From Thalassobius sp002708925 (GTDB lineage Bacteria > Pseudomonadota > Alphaproteobacteria > Rhodobacterales > Rhodobacteraceae): a DNA stretch of 64,000 nucleotides. Location of the stretch: contig NZ_JBNAGJ010000001.1 of the NCBI RefSeq assembly GCF_049803795.1, positions 558,001 to 622,000 of the forward strand, in the 5' to 3' direction. The notes below the pieces were generated by a model. That model saw only the letters and a list, made by a program, of their open reading frames with translations, was not told the origin of the DNA and made no database searches. Both the position numbers and the translations under genes were made by a program. Position 1 is the stretch's first letter, and each line of letters opens with the position of its first letter. This document shows, piece after piece, positions 8,291 to 17,558 of the stretch.

Positions 8291-9223
8291 ATGGCAGAAA
8301 CGACCACCAAACCGCGCAGCTTTCAAGAGATCATCCTGAGGTTGCAATCCTACTGGGCGCAAAAGGGCTGCGCCGTGATGCAACCCTATGACATGGAGGT
8401 CGGCGCGGGCACGTTCCACCCGGCCACCACGCTGCGGTCCTTGGGCTCGGTTCCGTGGGCGGCGGCCTATGTGCAGCCCTCGCGCCGGCCCACCGATGGG
8501 CGCTATGGGGAAAACCCGAACCGTTTGCAGCACTATTATCAGTATCAGGTGCTGATCAAACCCAGCCCGCCGGATTTGCAGGATCTGTATCTGGGCAGCC
8601 TTCAGGCCATCGGCATCGACATGGATCTGCACGACATCCGTTTCGTCGAGGATGACTGGGAATCGCCCACTCTGGGCGCCTGGGGCCTGGGATGGGAGGT
8701 CTGGTGCGACGGCATGGAAGTCAGCCAGTTCACTTATTTCCAGCAGGTCGGCGGGCACGATTGCCATCCGGTCTCGGGCGAGCTGACCTACGGGCTGGAG
8801 CGTCTGGCGATGTATGTGCTGGGCGTCGATCACGTCATGGACATGCCCTATAATGACCCGCAGGCTCCGATCGCGCTGAAATACGGCGATGTGTTCCGCC
8901 AGACCGAGCAGGAATATTCGCGCTGGAACTTCGACGTGGCCAATACCGACATGCTGCTGAAGCATTTCGAAGAGGCCGAGCAGGAATGCGAGGACATCCT
9001 GGCCGCCGAGCATGTGGACCCCAAGACCGGCAAGCGCATCATCATGGCGCACCCGGCCTATGACCAGTGCATCAAGGCCAGCCACCTGTTCAACCTGCTG
9101 GATGCGCGCGGCGTGATTTCCGTCACCGAACGTCAGGCCTATATCGGCCGCGTCCGTGCGCTGGCCAAGAAATGCGCCGACGCCTTCGTGCAAACCGAGG
9201 CCGGGGGCTGGGCAGTCGAATGA
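8291..9223 (+). CDS. glyQ: Glycine--tRNA ligase alpha subunit
   Basis: A 310-residue alpha chain of the bacterial (alpha2beta2) glycyl-tRNA synthetase, holding the class II catalytic core that forms glycyl-adenylate. Visible family motifs are SFQEIILRLQSYWAQKGC at residues 10-27, MQPYDMEVGAGTFHPATTLR, the YVQPSRRPTDGRYGENPNR block and QVGGHDC. The start at 8291 has AGGCAGGACG upstream; homology begins at this Met. It overlaps the following small gene by 4 nt (ATGA), and glyS comes after that, so the three form one operon. Confidence 0.97.
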   Translation: MAETTTKPRSFQEIILRLQSYWAQKGCAVMQPYDMEVGAGTFHPATTLRSLGSVPWAAAYVQPSRRPTDGRYGENPNRLQHYYQYQVLIKPSPPDLQDLYLGSLQAIGIDMDLHDIRFVEDDWESPTLGAWGLGWEVWCDGMEVSQFTYFQQVGGHDCHPVSGELTYGLERLAMYVLGVDHVMDMPYNDPQAPIALKYGDVFRQTEQEYSRWNFDVANTDMLLKHFEEAEQECEDILAAEHVDPKTGKRIIMAHPAYDQCIKASHLFNLLDARGVISVTERQAYIGRVRALAKKCADAFVQTEAGGWAVE

Positions 9224-9747
9224 TCGGAAAACTGATTGCGGGGTTTATCGTGATAACCGCCTTGGCTGCCGGTGTGGCGATGTATTACCTTCAGGTCTAC
9301 GCCTATTATGACGAGGTGTCCGCCAGTGGCACCGATGATGTGCAGATCACGTCGTTGGCCAGCGGCCAGCCCGAACCCATCGTCTATGACAATTTCCAGG
9401 CGATTGATTCCGACAGCTCGCCCATCCGGTTCCGCGCCTGTTTCACCACGGGCCACAGCCAGGCCATGCTGACGGAAACCTACCAGGCCTATGCGGATGC
9501 GGCGCCTCTGGTTGCGCCCGGCTGGTTCGACTGTTTCGACGCCAAGGAACTGGGCGCCGCGCTGGAAAACGGCCGCGCCCTGGCGTTTATGGGTCAGGAA
9601 AATTACCGCTATGGCATTGATCGCATCGTCGCCGTGATGGATGACGGGCGCGGCTATGTCTGGCACCAGATCAACCATTGCGGCGAGGTCGTGTTCAACG
9701 GCGAACCCGCCCCCGCAGATTGCCCAACCCCGCCGGAAGGCTACTGA
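9220..9747 (+). CDS. DUF6446-like membrane-anchored protein between glyQ and glyS
   Basis: A 175-residue protein with one N-terminal membrane helix (GKLIAGFIVITALAAGVAMY, residues 3-22) and a periplasmic domain of about 150 residues. The domain contains conserved-looking IRFRACF and WFDCFDA segments and several Cys residues that could pair. It resembles the DUF6446 proteins seen at this place in other Rhodobacterales, but its function is unknown. Its ATG overlaps the glyQ stop (ATGA), and glyS begins one base after its own stop. Translation of the three genes is therefore coupled, although a link to tRNA charging is not obvious. Confidence 0.8.
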   Translation: MIGKLIAGFIVITALAAGVAMYYLQVYAYYDEVSASGTDDVQITSLASGQPEPIVYDNFQAIDSDSSPIRFRACFTTGHSQAMLTETYQAYADAAPLVAPGWFDCFDAKELGAALENGRALAFMGQENYRYGIDRIVAVMDDGRGYVWHQINHCGEVVFNGEPAPADCPTPPEGY

Positions 9748-9748
9748 T

Positions 9749-12004
9749 ATGTCCGATTTGCTGATTGAACTCTTCTCGGAAGAAATCCCCGCCCGTATGC
9801 AGGCGCGCGCCGCCGAAGATCTGAAAAAACGCGTCACCGACGGCCTGGTTGACGCCGGTCTGACCTATGCGGGGGCGGCGGCGTTTTCCACGCCCCGCCG
9901 CCTGACGCTGACCGTGCAGGGCCTGCTGGATCAAAGCCCCACCGTGCGCGAAGAACGCAAAGGCCCCAAGGTCGGCGCGCCCGACAAGGCGATCGAGGGG
10001 TTCCTGCGCGGTGCCGGGTTGACTCGCGATCAGCTGGAGGAACGCGAAACCCCCAAGGGCAACGTCTATTTCGCCACCATCGAAAAGCCCGGTCGCCCCG
10101 CCGCCGACATCGTCGCCGAGGTGCTGGAGGCAACCGTTCGCAATTTCCCCTGGCCCAAATCCATGCGCTGGGGCGCGGGGGCCCTGCGTTGGGTGCGGCC
10201 GCTGCATTCCATCCTGTGCATCCTGACAAATGACGCGGGCGAGGTCTCCACCGTGCCCCTGTCCATCGACGGGATTGCGGCGGGCAACACCACGCAGGGG
10301 CACCGTTTCATGGCCTCGGGGCGGTTCGCGGTGCATGGGTTTGACGATTACGTGTCCAAGCTGAAGCGCGATCATGTGATCCTGTCCGCAGACGAAAGGG
10401 CCGAGCATATCTGGCAGGACGCCACCAACATGGCCTTTGCCGCCGGGCTTGAGGTGGTCGAAGATCGCGGCCTTCTGGCCGAGGTGGCCGGGCTGGTCGA
10501 ATGGCCCGTCGTCCTGATGGGTGAAATTGGCGCCGAATTCCTGGACCTGCCGCCCGAGGTGCTGCAAACCTCGATGAAAGAGCACCAGAAGTTTTTCAGC
10601 GTGAAGAACCCCAAAACCGGGCGGATCGAACGCTTCATCACTGTCGCCAACCGCGAGACCACCGATCAGGGCGCGACCATTCTGGCGGGCAACCAAAAGG
10701 TGCTGTCGGCCCGTCTGTCGGATGCGAAATTCTTCTGGGAAAACGATCTGCGGGTGGCCAAACAGGGCATGTCCGACTGGACGGACCGTCTGTCCAACGT
10801 GACCTTCCACAATAAATTGGGCACGCAGGCGGCGCGGATTGATCGCATCGCCGCGCTGTCTCGCGAGATTGCCCCGGTGCTGGGGGTCGAGCCCGATCTG
10901 GCACAGCAAGCGGCCGAGGTGGCCAAGGCGGATCTGTCCTCGGAAATGGTGTATGAATTCCCTGAGCTACAGGGCCTGATGGGGCGCTATTATGCGCAGG
11001 CTGCGGGTCTGCCACAGGCTGTGGCCAACGCGTGCGAGCAGCATTACCAGCCGCTGGGCCCCTCGGATGATGTGCCGTCCGAGCCCGTGTCCTCGATCGT
11101 GGCGCTGGCCGATAAGCTGGACACGCTGACGGGATTCTGGGCGATTGACGAAAAACCCACGGGGTCCAAAGACCCCTTTGCCCTGCGCCGGGCCGCGCTG
11201 GGGGTGATCCGGATCATTCTGGCCGGCGAGATGCGCGTGAAACTGGATCGGTTCATCGACAGCCAGCTGCTGAAACATCAGATCAACCAGGCCGGGGTCA
11301 ATGGCGACGATCTGGAGGCGATGAACTCTTTGCTTGATGAAATCGCCGATCATGGCGTCTTTGGCGCTGCGCTGGAGACCGTGCTGGACCGTCTGACCGG
11401 GGATGCCAGGGCGGCTGTGGAAACGGTGGCGACTCCGGTTCCGGATATCAGCGCCGATTTGCTGGGCTTTTTCCATGATCGGCTGAAGGTGTATTTGCGC
11501 GATCAGGGCCTGCGCCATGATGTGATCGACGCCTGCCTGAGCGGCAACAGCAGCGCGCCCGAGGGGGCCGCGCCCGGCAATGACGATCTGACGCTGCTGG
11601 TCAAACGTGCCCGCGCGCTGGGGGATTTCCTGAAGACGGATGACGGGGAAAACCTGCTTCAGGGCTTTAAACGCGCCAACAATATCCTGACTCAGGCCGA
11701 GCAGAAGGATGGGGTGGAATATTCCTATGGCGCGGATGTGAAATTCGCTGAAACGGATGTGGAAAAGGCCCTGTTTGCCGCCTTGGACGCGGCCGAGGCG
11801 CAGATCTCGCCGGCGATGGAGGCCGAGGATTTCGAAGCCGCGATGCGCGCGATGGCCTCGCTTAGGGCGCCGATTGACGTATTTTTCGAGGCTGTTCAGG
11901 TGAATGCGGATAATGAGGTTGTGCGTCGGAACCGTCTGAACCTGCTGTCGCGTATCCGTGTGATCTGTCTGTCCGTGGCCGATTTGACGGTGATTGAGGG
12001 CTGA
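9749..12004 (+). CDS. glyS: Glycine--tRNA ligase beta subunit
   Basis: A 751-residue beta chain of the tetrameric glycyl-tRNA synthetase. It begins LLIELFSEEIPARMQ, the family start signature, and shows TTQGHRFMA, EHQKFFSV and KLDTLTGFW. An anticodon-binding DALR-like helical region lies near the C-terminus (residues about 610-745). The beta subunit binds tRNA-Gly and is needed for charging by GlyQ. The start at 9749 lies directly after the stop of the small membrane gene; a longer reading from 9641 would overlap that gene by about 100 nt and lacks homology. Confidence 0.97.
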   Translation: MSDLLIELFSEEIPARMQARAAEDLKKRVTDGLVDAGLTYAGAAAFSTPRRLTLTVQGLLDQSPTVREERKGPKVGAPDKAIEGFLRGAGLTRDQLEERETPKGNVYFATIEKPGRPAADIVAEVLEATVRNFPWPKSMRWGAGALRWVRPLHSILCILTNDAGEVSTVPLSIDGIAAGNTTQGHRFMASGRFAVHGFDDYVSKLKRDHVILSADERAEHIWQDATNMAFAAGLEVVEDRGLLAEVAGLVEWPVVLMGEIGAEFLDLPPEVLQTSMKEHQKFFSVKNPKTGRIERFITVANRETTDQGATILAGNQKVLSARLSDAKFFWENDLRVAKQGMSDWTDRLSNVTFHNKLGTQAARIDRIAALSREIAPVLGVEPDLAQQAAEVAKADLSSEMVYEFPELQGLMGRYYAQAAGLPQAVANACEQHYQPLGPSDDVPSEPVSSIVALADKLDTLTGFWAIDEKPTGSKDPFALRRAALGVIRIILAGEMRVKLDRFIDSQLLKHQINQAGVNGDDLEAMNSLLDEIADHGVFGAALETVLDRLTGDARAAVETVATPVPDISADLLGFFHDRLKVYLRDQGLRHDVIDACLSGNSSAPEGAAPGNDDLTLLVKRARALGDFLKTDDGENLLQGFKRANNILTQAEQKDGVEYSYGADVKFAETDVEKALFAALDAAEAQISPAMEAEDFEAAMRAMASLRAPIDVFFEAVQVNADNEVVRRNRLNLLSRIRVICLSVADLTVIEG

Positions 12005-12012
12005 GAACGGGC

Positions 12013-12070
12013 TGGGGGCGCTGCCCCCACCGCCTGCGGCGGCCCCCCGGAGTATTTTTGCAAGATGAAG
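12013..12070. repeat. GC-rich extragenic palindrome after glyS
   Basis: A TGGGGGC/GCCCCCA hairpin (12013-12029) is followed by CCGCCTGCGGCGG and the string CCCCCCGGAGTATTTTTGCA, then AGATGAAG. This combination of a G/C hairpin and GGAGTATTTTTG is a familiar intergenic repeat of Rhodobacteraceae, often found at the ends of operons. It may serve as the glyS terminator. Only one copy is in the window, so the repeat status rests on prior knowledge. Confidence 0.5.
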
Positions 12071-12153
12071 GCCCGCGTTCGGATTTTTCCAGACGCGGGC
12101 TTGCCTTGTGTGGGGTTGGGCGTATTCTGCCGGCATTGACGAAAGGTGCCGCA

Positions 12154-14709
12154 GTGCAGCAAAACGATCCCGATATTACTTTGATCACGCAAACCGCTCC
12201 GGTGGCGACGTCCACGCATGGGGGGCGGGCGAAATGTCTGCAACGGCTGGTGCGGCTGGATTTGCCGGTGCCGCGCACTGTTGCGCTGAGTTTCGATGAG
12301 GTGCATCGGATTGCGGCCGGGGATATGCCCGACATGGCTGTTTTGATGGCCCCCTTTGGGGATGCGCCGCTGCTGTGTGTGCGTCCCTCGTCCGAGGATC
12401 CCGATTGGGGCGGGCCCGGTGCGGTGTTGAACATCGGGATGAATGATGCCGTTTATGTCGATCTGTGCGATCAGCTGGGCCAGGAGGCCGCCAGCGCGAT
12501 GTATCTGCGGTTTGTGCAGGCCTATGCGATTCATGTTGCCCGGCTGGATCCGGACATGTTTGAGGATGTTGCGATGGATGGTCCCGAGGGGCTGTCCGAA
12601 GCGTTGCGCGCCTATGAGGATGAAACCGAGGAGGTTTTCCCTCAGGATCCGGCGGTGCAATTGGCCGAGGTTCTGCGCTCGATGGCGCGGGCCTGGGAGG
12701 GCACGACCGCCCGTCTGCTGCGTCAGGCCAAGGGGGCGCCCGCGGATGCGGGGCTGGGGCTTGTGGTGCAGGAAATGGCGCTGGGGCTGGGGCTGGGCGA
12801 ATGTGGCTCGGGGGTGATCCAGCTGGTGAATTCGCGCACGGGGGCGCCGCAGATCACCGGGCGCTACCTGTCGCAGAGCCAGGGGCGCGATGCGCTGTCC
12901 AAGGGGGCTGGGGCGCTGTTTCTGGGGCGGGATCCGCGCGGGCCGTCCTTGCAGGAACTGGAGCCCGAGGCCTATGGCGAACTAATTGAATACACACGGA
13001 AAATGCGGGTGCGCCTGCGCGAGGAAATGCAGGCTGAATTCACCATTGAAAACGGCCATGTACATTTGCTGGATGGGGTGCGCGTGGCGCGCAGTGCCCG
13101 TGCGGCGGTGCGCATTGCGGTGGGGCTGGCTCAGGACGGGATCATCCCCAAAGAAGAGGCCCTGACCCGGATCGAGCCGCGCGCCATTAACGAATTGCTG
13201 CACCGTCAGGTGGATCCCGAAGCGCGGCGTGACCGTCTGGCGCGGGGGATTGCGGCCAGTCCGGGGGCGGCCTCGGGGCGGATCGTGTTCTCGGCTGCCG
13301 AGGCGCAGGCCAGCGCCGCCCGCAATGAGCCCTGTATCCTGGTGCGGCGCGAAACCAGCCCCGAGGACATCCGCGGAATGCACGCCGCCGTTGCCGTCCT
13401 GACAGAGCGCGGGGGCATGACCAGCCACGCTGCGGTGATCGGGCGCGGGATGGGGCTGCCTTGTGTGGTGGGGGCCTCGGATATCAGCTTTGATCTGCGC
13501 CGCAACGTGCTGCGCGGGCCGGATGGGCGCGAATTCCGGGCTGGCGACATCCTGACGATCGACGGCACCAATGGCGAGGTGCTGGTGGGCGAGGCTCCGA
13601 TGCTGGAGGCCACGCAGGACGATGCCTTTCTGACGTTGATGGGCTGGGCCGATGAGAACCGCGATATCGGCGTGCGCGCCAATGCCGACACGCCTGCCGA
13701 CGCGAAGACCGCACGGAATTTCGGCGCTCAGGGGATCGGCCTGTGCCGGACCGAGCACATGTTCTTTGAGGCCGACCGCCTGACCGTGATGCGCGAGATG
13801 ATCTTTGCCGATGACGCCGAGGATCGCCGCGCCGCGCTAGAGCGCCTTCTGCCGATGCAGCGCGATGACTTTGCCGAGCTGTTCCGCATCATGCAGGGGC
13901 AGCCGGTGTGTATCCGCCTGTTCGATCCGCCTTTGCACGAATTCCTGCCCTCGGACCGGGCAGGGCATCGCGAACTGGCCGAGGCGCTGGACCTGCCCCT
14001 GTCGGACGTGACCCGCCGGGTCGAGGCGCTAAGCGAATATAACCCCATGCTGGGGATGCGCGGCGTGCGTCTGGGCATCACCATGCCGGAAATCTACGAA
14101 ATGCAGGCTCGCGCGATTTTCGAGGCCACGATCCAGGCCAGCCAGGACGGAGACCCGGTGGTGCCGGAAATCATGATCCCGCTTGTGTCTGCCAAACGCG
14201 AGGTCGAGCTGGTCAAAACCCGTGTGGATGCGGTGGCCGTGGCCGTGCGCAACGAAACCGGGGTGGAATTCGCCTATCGGCTGGGGGTGATGGTGGAAAC
14301 GCCGCGCGCGGCTTTGCGGGCGGGGGACATCGCGCCGCAATGTGCCTTTCTGTCCTTCGGGACGAACGATCTGACGCAGATGACTTATGGTCTGTCGCGC
14401 GATGACGCGGGGCGCTTTATGTCCGATTATGTGCAGCAGGGCGTTTACCCTGAGGATCCGTTTCACATGCTGGATGCTGACGGCGTGGGCGAATTGCTGA
14501 CAATCGGCGCGACGCGGGGGCGGCAGGCGCATCCGGGCTTGACCTTATCCATTTGCGGCGAACACGGGGGCAACCCCGAATCAATCGCCTTCTGCCGCGA
14601 GGCCGGCTTCTCTTATGTGTCCTGCTCTCCGTTCCGGGTGCCGGTGGCGCGTTTGGCCGCAGCGCAGCTGTCCGTCCGCGAGCGAATGCAGTTTCCCGTC
14701 GCTAAGTAA
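12154..14709 (+). CDS. Pyruvate, phosphate dikinase-like PEP-utilizing enzyme
   Basis: An 851-residue protein of the PPDK family. The central swivelling phosphohistidine domain has TERGGMTSHAAVIGRGMG (His425). The C-terminal TIM barrel, which binds PEP/pyruvate, has GIGLCRTEHMFF, EYNPMLGMRGVRLG, FGTNDLTQ and the catalytic CGEHGG near residue 800. The N-terminal ATP-grasp part is about 30 residues shorter than usual, and its glycine loop reads VRPSSEDPDWGGPGAVLNIG rather than the usual RSGA-SMPGMMDT form. It may be a paralogue with altered nucleotide use. The GTG at 12154 has GAAAGG upstream and is preferred over an ATG at 12058 that lies inside the extragenic palindrome region. Confidence 0.85.
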   Translation: MQQNDPDITLITQTAPVATSTHGGRAKCLQRLVRLDLPVPRTVALSFDEVHRIAAGDMPDMAVLMAPFGDAPLLCVRPSSEDPDWGGPGAVLNIGMNDAVYVDLCDQLGQEAASAMYLRFVQAYAIHVARLDPDMFEDVAMDGPEGLSEALRAYEDETEEVFPQDPAVQLAEVLRSMARAWEGTTARLLRQAKGAPADAGLGLVVQEMALGLGLGECGSGVIQLVNSRTGAPQITGRYLSQSQGRDALSKGAGALFLGRDPRGPSLQELEPEAYGELIEYTRKMRVRLREEMQAEFTIENGHVHLLDGVRVARSARAAVRIAVGLAQDGIIPKEEALTRIEPRAINELLHRQVDPEARRDRLARGIAASPGAASGRIVFSAAEAQASAARNEPCILVRRETSPEDIRGMHAAVAVLTERGGMTSHAAVIGRGMGLPCVVGASDISFDLRRNVLRGPDGREFRAGDILTIDGTNGEVLVGEAPMLEATQDDAFLTLMGWADENRDIGVRANADTPADAKTARNFGAQGIGLCRTEHMFFEADRLTVMREMIFADDAEDRRAALERLLPMQRDDFAELFRIMQGQPVCIRLFDPPLHEFLPSDRAGHRELAEALDLPLSDVTRRVEALSEYNPMLGMRGVRLGITMPEIYEMQARAIFEATIQASQDGDPVVPEIMIPLVSAKREVELVKTRVDAVAVAVRNETGVEFAYRLGVMVETPRAALRAGDIAPQCAFLSFGTNDLTQMTYGLSRDDAGRFMSDYVQQGVYPEDPFHMLDADGVGELLTIGATRGRQAHPGLTLSICGEHGGNPESIAFCREAGFSYVSCSPFRVPVARLAAAQLSVRERMQFPVAK

Positions 14710-14876
14710 TTATAATTTAAGTTTTTTCCAATCTTCTGCCGCAAATAGGCCAGCGTGCCGAATTGCAACAGGGCTGGCGTGCGGGGCGCTCTGGCTGGAC
14801 GCGGCGGGGATTTTTCTCTATGGCGCGGGGGCTACGGCAGCGTTTTTTGACGCTTCCTCGCTTTGGAGATTGATGA

Positions 14877-15494
14877 ATGCGTACTCTTTTGGCCTTTGTT
14901 CTGGCGCTGGCAACCATGACCCCGGCCGTGGCCGATACCCCCATGGATCAGGTGTTGAAACAGGAACAGCGCGGGCTTTTTGGCCTGTCCTCCGGTCGGC
15001 TGAGCAAATTGCTGCGCCCCTCGGGTAAGGTTGAGCAGATCACCTATTCCAAAGAATGGCTGGCCACGCTGCCCGCCACCAAGGGCGATGAGGAATGGCA
15101 ATGCCTGGCCGAAGCCCTGTATTTCGAGGCCCGCGGCGAAAGCGTCAAAGGCCAGTTCGCCGTGGCCGAGGTGATCCTGAACCGTGTCGATAATGCGCGC
15201 TTCCCCGATACCGTCTGCGGCGTGATCAATCAGGGCACGGGCCGCAAATATCAGTGTCAGTTCACCTATACCTGTGACGGCCATGCCGAGGTGATCGCCG
15301 AGCCGCGCGCCTATGAACGTGTGGGCAAAGTGGCCCGGCTGGTTCTGTCCGGCGCTCCGCGCAAGCTGACCGATGGCGCCACTTACTATCACACCAAGGC
15401 CGTGCGCCCCAGCTGGTCGCGCAAATTCACACGCACCACGACAATCGGCGTTCACCATTTCTATCGCCCGCAGACGAAGCTGTCTCAAAACTGA
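14877..15494 (+). CDS. SleB-type cell wall hydrolase
   Basis: A 205-residue exported protein. Residues 1-19 form a signal peptide (MRTLLAFVLALATMTPAVA). The Hydrolase_2 (SleB/CwlJ) domain spans about 75-198 with CLAEALYFEARGES (the Glu of EARGE is the likely catalytic acid), AVAEVILNRV, YQCQFTYTCDG and GATYYHTKAVRPSW. Such enzymes act as lytic transglycosylases on peptidoglycan. A 167-nt leader separates it from the PPDK-like gene. The start has GGAGATTG upstream. Confidence 0.9.
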   Translation: MRTLLAFVLALATMTPAVADTPMDQVLKQEQRGLFGLSSGRLSKLLRPSGKVEQITYSKEWLATLPATKGDEEWQCLAEALYFEARGESVKGQFAVAEVILNRVDNARFPDTVCGVINQGTGRKYQCQFTYTCDGHAEVIAEPRAYERVGKVARLVLSGAPRKLTDGATYYHTKAVRPSWSRKFTRTTTIGVHHFYRPQTKLSQN

Positions 15495-15595
15495 TCTCTG
15501 TGCCGGTTTTGAGGCCTATTCTGGCGGTTGCGGCCTGTTTTTTCCGGGGCGCAGGCCCTAGATAGACACAGACGAACCAGCCGGAGAGCGACGCC

Positions 15596-16516
15596 ATGTC
15601 TCAGGAATTGAAATGGGCCTTTGGGCATCCCTCGGAACGGGCCGAAGGCACGGCTGCGGTGGGGCCCTTGGATCGGATTTCCCTGCGCGATCACGTGGTC
15701 GAGGTGGAAATCGGTGCCTTTCAGAAGGAACGCGGCACCACTCAGCGTGTGCAATTCAACATCGTGGTCGAGGTCCGCCCGCTGACCGGGCCGGTGGACG
15801 ATGATGTGGATCGGATCCTGTCCTATGATCGTGTGACCGAGGCTATTGCCCATGAGCTGGCCGCCGAACGGCTGAACCTGCTGGAAACCCTGGCCGCCCG
15901 GATCGCCGAGCGGATTCTGGCCGAACCGCAGGCCATGCGCGTTTTTGTCCGGATCGAGAAACTGGATCGCGGCCCCGGTGCTTTGGGCGTTGAAATCGTG
16001 CGTGCGCGCGAGGATGTGCACCCCGCCGATCCCCCCGAGGACCGCCCCCATCCGCAGGTGGTTTACCTGTCCAACGCGGCGATTCAGTCGCCCTTGCTGA
16101 CGGGGTGGATTGATCAGCTGGTGCAGGAACACCGGCCCACGATTCTGTGTATCGGCGCCCCGGACATCAGCGCGCCCGAGGTCTCTAACCCCTTGGCGCA
16201 GCGCAGAATTGACCTGCTGGCGATCGAGCAGAACGCCTGGGTTCTGGCCGGGCGCGATAAACGCTGCGTGGTCGTCAACACCCGGACCGAGCTGGACTGG
16301 GCGATGAAAAACGATCAGATCAGTGTCTGGGCCCCGTCCAAGATCGTGCTGGATGCGGTGGACGGCCCCTCGGCCGATCCGCGTCAGGCCTTGGCGCTGG
16401 TTTTGTGGTTCGCGCGGGCGATGGAAGCAGCAGATGTGTTAATAATTGGCGAGGAATTGCCGCAGGATGACAGCTTGCCCTTGCGGGCCGTCGCGGCAGA
16501 CGTGAAAATGCTATAA
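15596..16516 (+). CDS. folB: Dihydroneopterin aldolase with C-terminal extension
   Basis: A 306-residue protein in which residues 20-140 are a FolB domain (ISLRDHVVEVEIGAFQKERG, then FNIVVEV, LSYDRVTEAIAH, LNLLETLAARIAERIL, and FVRIEKLDR). This domain cleaves dihydroneopterin to hydroxymethyldihydropterin in folate synthesis. FolB is normally about 120 residues. The remaining 160 residues (VVYLSNAAIQSPLLTGWIDQ to the end) form an extra domain I do not recognise; similar long forms exist in Rhodobacterales. folP follows after 28 nt, so the two act in consecutive parts of the pathway in one operon. Confidence 0.88.
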   Translation: MSQELKWAFGHPSERAEGTAAVGPLDRISLRDHVVEVEIGAFQKERGTTQRVQFNIVVEVRPLTGPVDDDVDRILSYDRVTEAIAHELAAERLNLLETLAARIAERILAEPQAMRVFVRIEKLDRGPGALGVEIVRAREDVHPADPPEDRPHPQVVYLSNAAIQSPLLTGWIDQLVQEHRPTILCIGAPDISAPEVSNPLAQRRIDLLAIEQNAWVLAGRDKRCVVVNTRTELDWAMKNDQISVWAPSKIVLDAVDGPSADPRQALALVLWFARAMEAADVLIIGEELPQDDSLPLRAVAADVKML

Positions 16517-16544
16517 AAGCAGGCAGCGCCTCGAGAGATTTTTT

Positions 16545-17558
16545 ATGAAGAGCTATTTTCGTCCGATTCCACAGATTGATTGCGCGCGCCCCGAAGGTGC
16601 GCAGCCGCTGGCTGGCGGCTGGGCCTGGTTCGACCGGATCGAGGTGATCAGCCGGGCTGGCACCGCCCTGATTCCGGCTTCTCAGGCCCCCGATGACGTG
16701 CTGGAGCGTCTGACCGCCCCGCGTCCCGCTCTGGCTGGGCTGCCGATGACGCGGCCCTTGGTGATGGGCATCGTGAATGTGACGCCGGACAGTTTTTCGG
16801 ATGGGGGCGATCACGCGGGGCCAGAGGCGGCGCTGGCCCACGCGCGGCAGATGGTTCAGGATGGCGCGGATCTGCTGGATGTGGGCGGGGAATCGACCCG
16901 TCCGGGGGCCACCTGGGTGCCCGTCTCTGAGGAAATCGCCCGGATTGAGCCTGCGATCTCGGCGATCCATCAGGAACTGTCGGTGCCGATCTCGGTTGAT
17001 ACCCGCAAAGAGCCCGTCGCCCGCGCGGCGGTGGCGGCTGGGGCGGCGATCGTGAATGACGTCTCGGGGTTTACCTTTGATGCGAAACTGGCTGAATACT
17101 GCGCTGCGGAAAAACTGCCGGTCATGGTCATGCATTCGCAGGGCGATCCGCAGACGATGCAGCGCGCGCCGCAATATGATAACGTGCTGCTGGACGTCTA
17201 TGATTTTCTGGAAGAGCGCGTTGCCTATCTGACCGGCCTGGGCATCCCGCGTGGTCAGATCATGGTGGATCCGGGCATCGGGTTCGGCAAGACAATCGAG
17301 CATAACCTGCGGCTTTTAAACAGGATTTCCCTGTTTCACGCGCTTGGGTGCCCGATCTTGCTGGGGGTCTCGCGCAAGCGTTTTATCGGCACCATCGGCA
17401 ACGCAGAACAGCCCAAGGCCCGCGCGGCGGGTTCGGTTTCCGTGGCGCTGCGCAGCGTGATGGACGGGGTGCAGATGCTGCGGGTGCACGATGTGGGGGA
17501 AACCCGCTCGGCGCTGAGCCTGTGGAGCGCGGTCTGCGATGGTGAATTCAACGGCTGA
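16545..17558 (+). CDS. folP: Dihydropteroate synthase
   Basis: A 337-residue dihydropteroate synthase joining hydroxymethyldihydropterin diphosphate with p-aminobenzoate. The two family signatures are clear: MGIVNVTPDSFSDGG (residues 74-88) and GADLLDVGGESTRPGA (105-120). ISVDTRK, ATIVNDVSG-like AAIVNDVSG, VMHSQGDP and PGIGFGKT also occur. About 65 residues precede the TIM barrel, longer than in E. coli but usual in this group. The gene that often follows folP in the order (glmM) is not here; instead a convergent EamA gene overlaps the 3' end by 11 nt. Confidence 0.95.
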   Translation: MKSYFRPIPQIDCARPEGAQPLAGGWAWFDRIEVISRAGTALIPASQAPDDVLERLTAPRPALAGLPMTRPLVMGIVNVTPDSFSDGGDHAGPEAALAHARQMVQDGADLLDVGGESTRPGATWVPVSEEIARIEPAISAIHQELSVPISVDTRKEPVARAAVAAGAAIVNDVSGFTFDAKLAEYCAAEKLPVMVMHSQGDPQTMQRAPQYDNVLLDVYDFLEERVAYLTGLGIPRGQIMVDPGIGFGKTIEHNLRLLNRISLFHALGCPILLGVSRKRFIGTIGNAEQPKARAAGSVSVALRSVMDGVQMLRVHDVGETRSALSLWSAVCDGEFNG

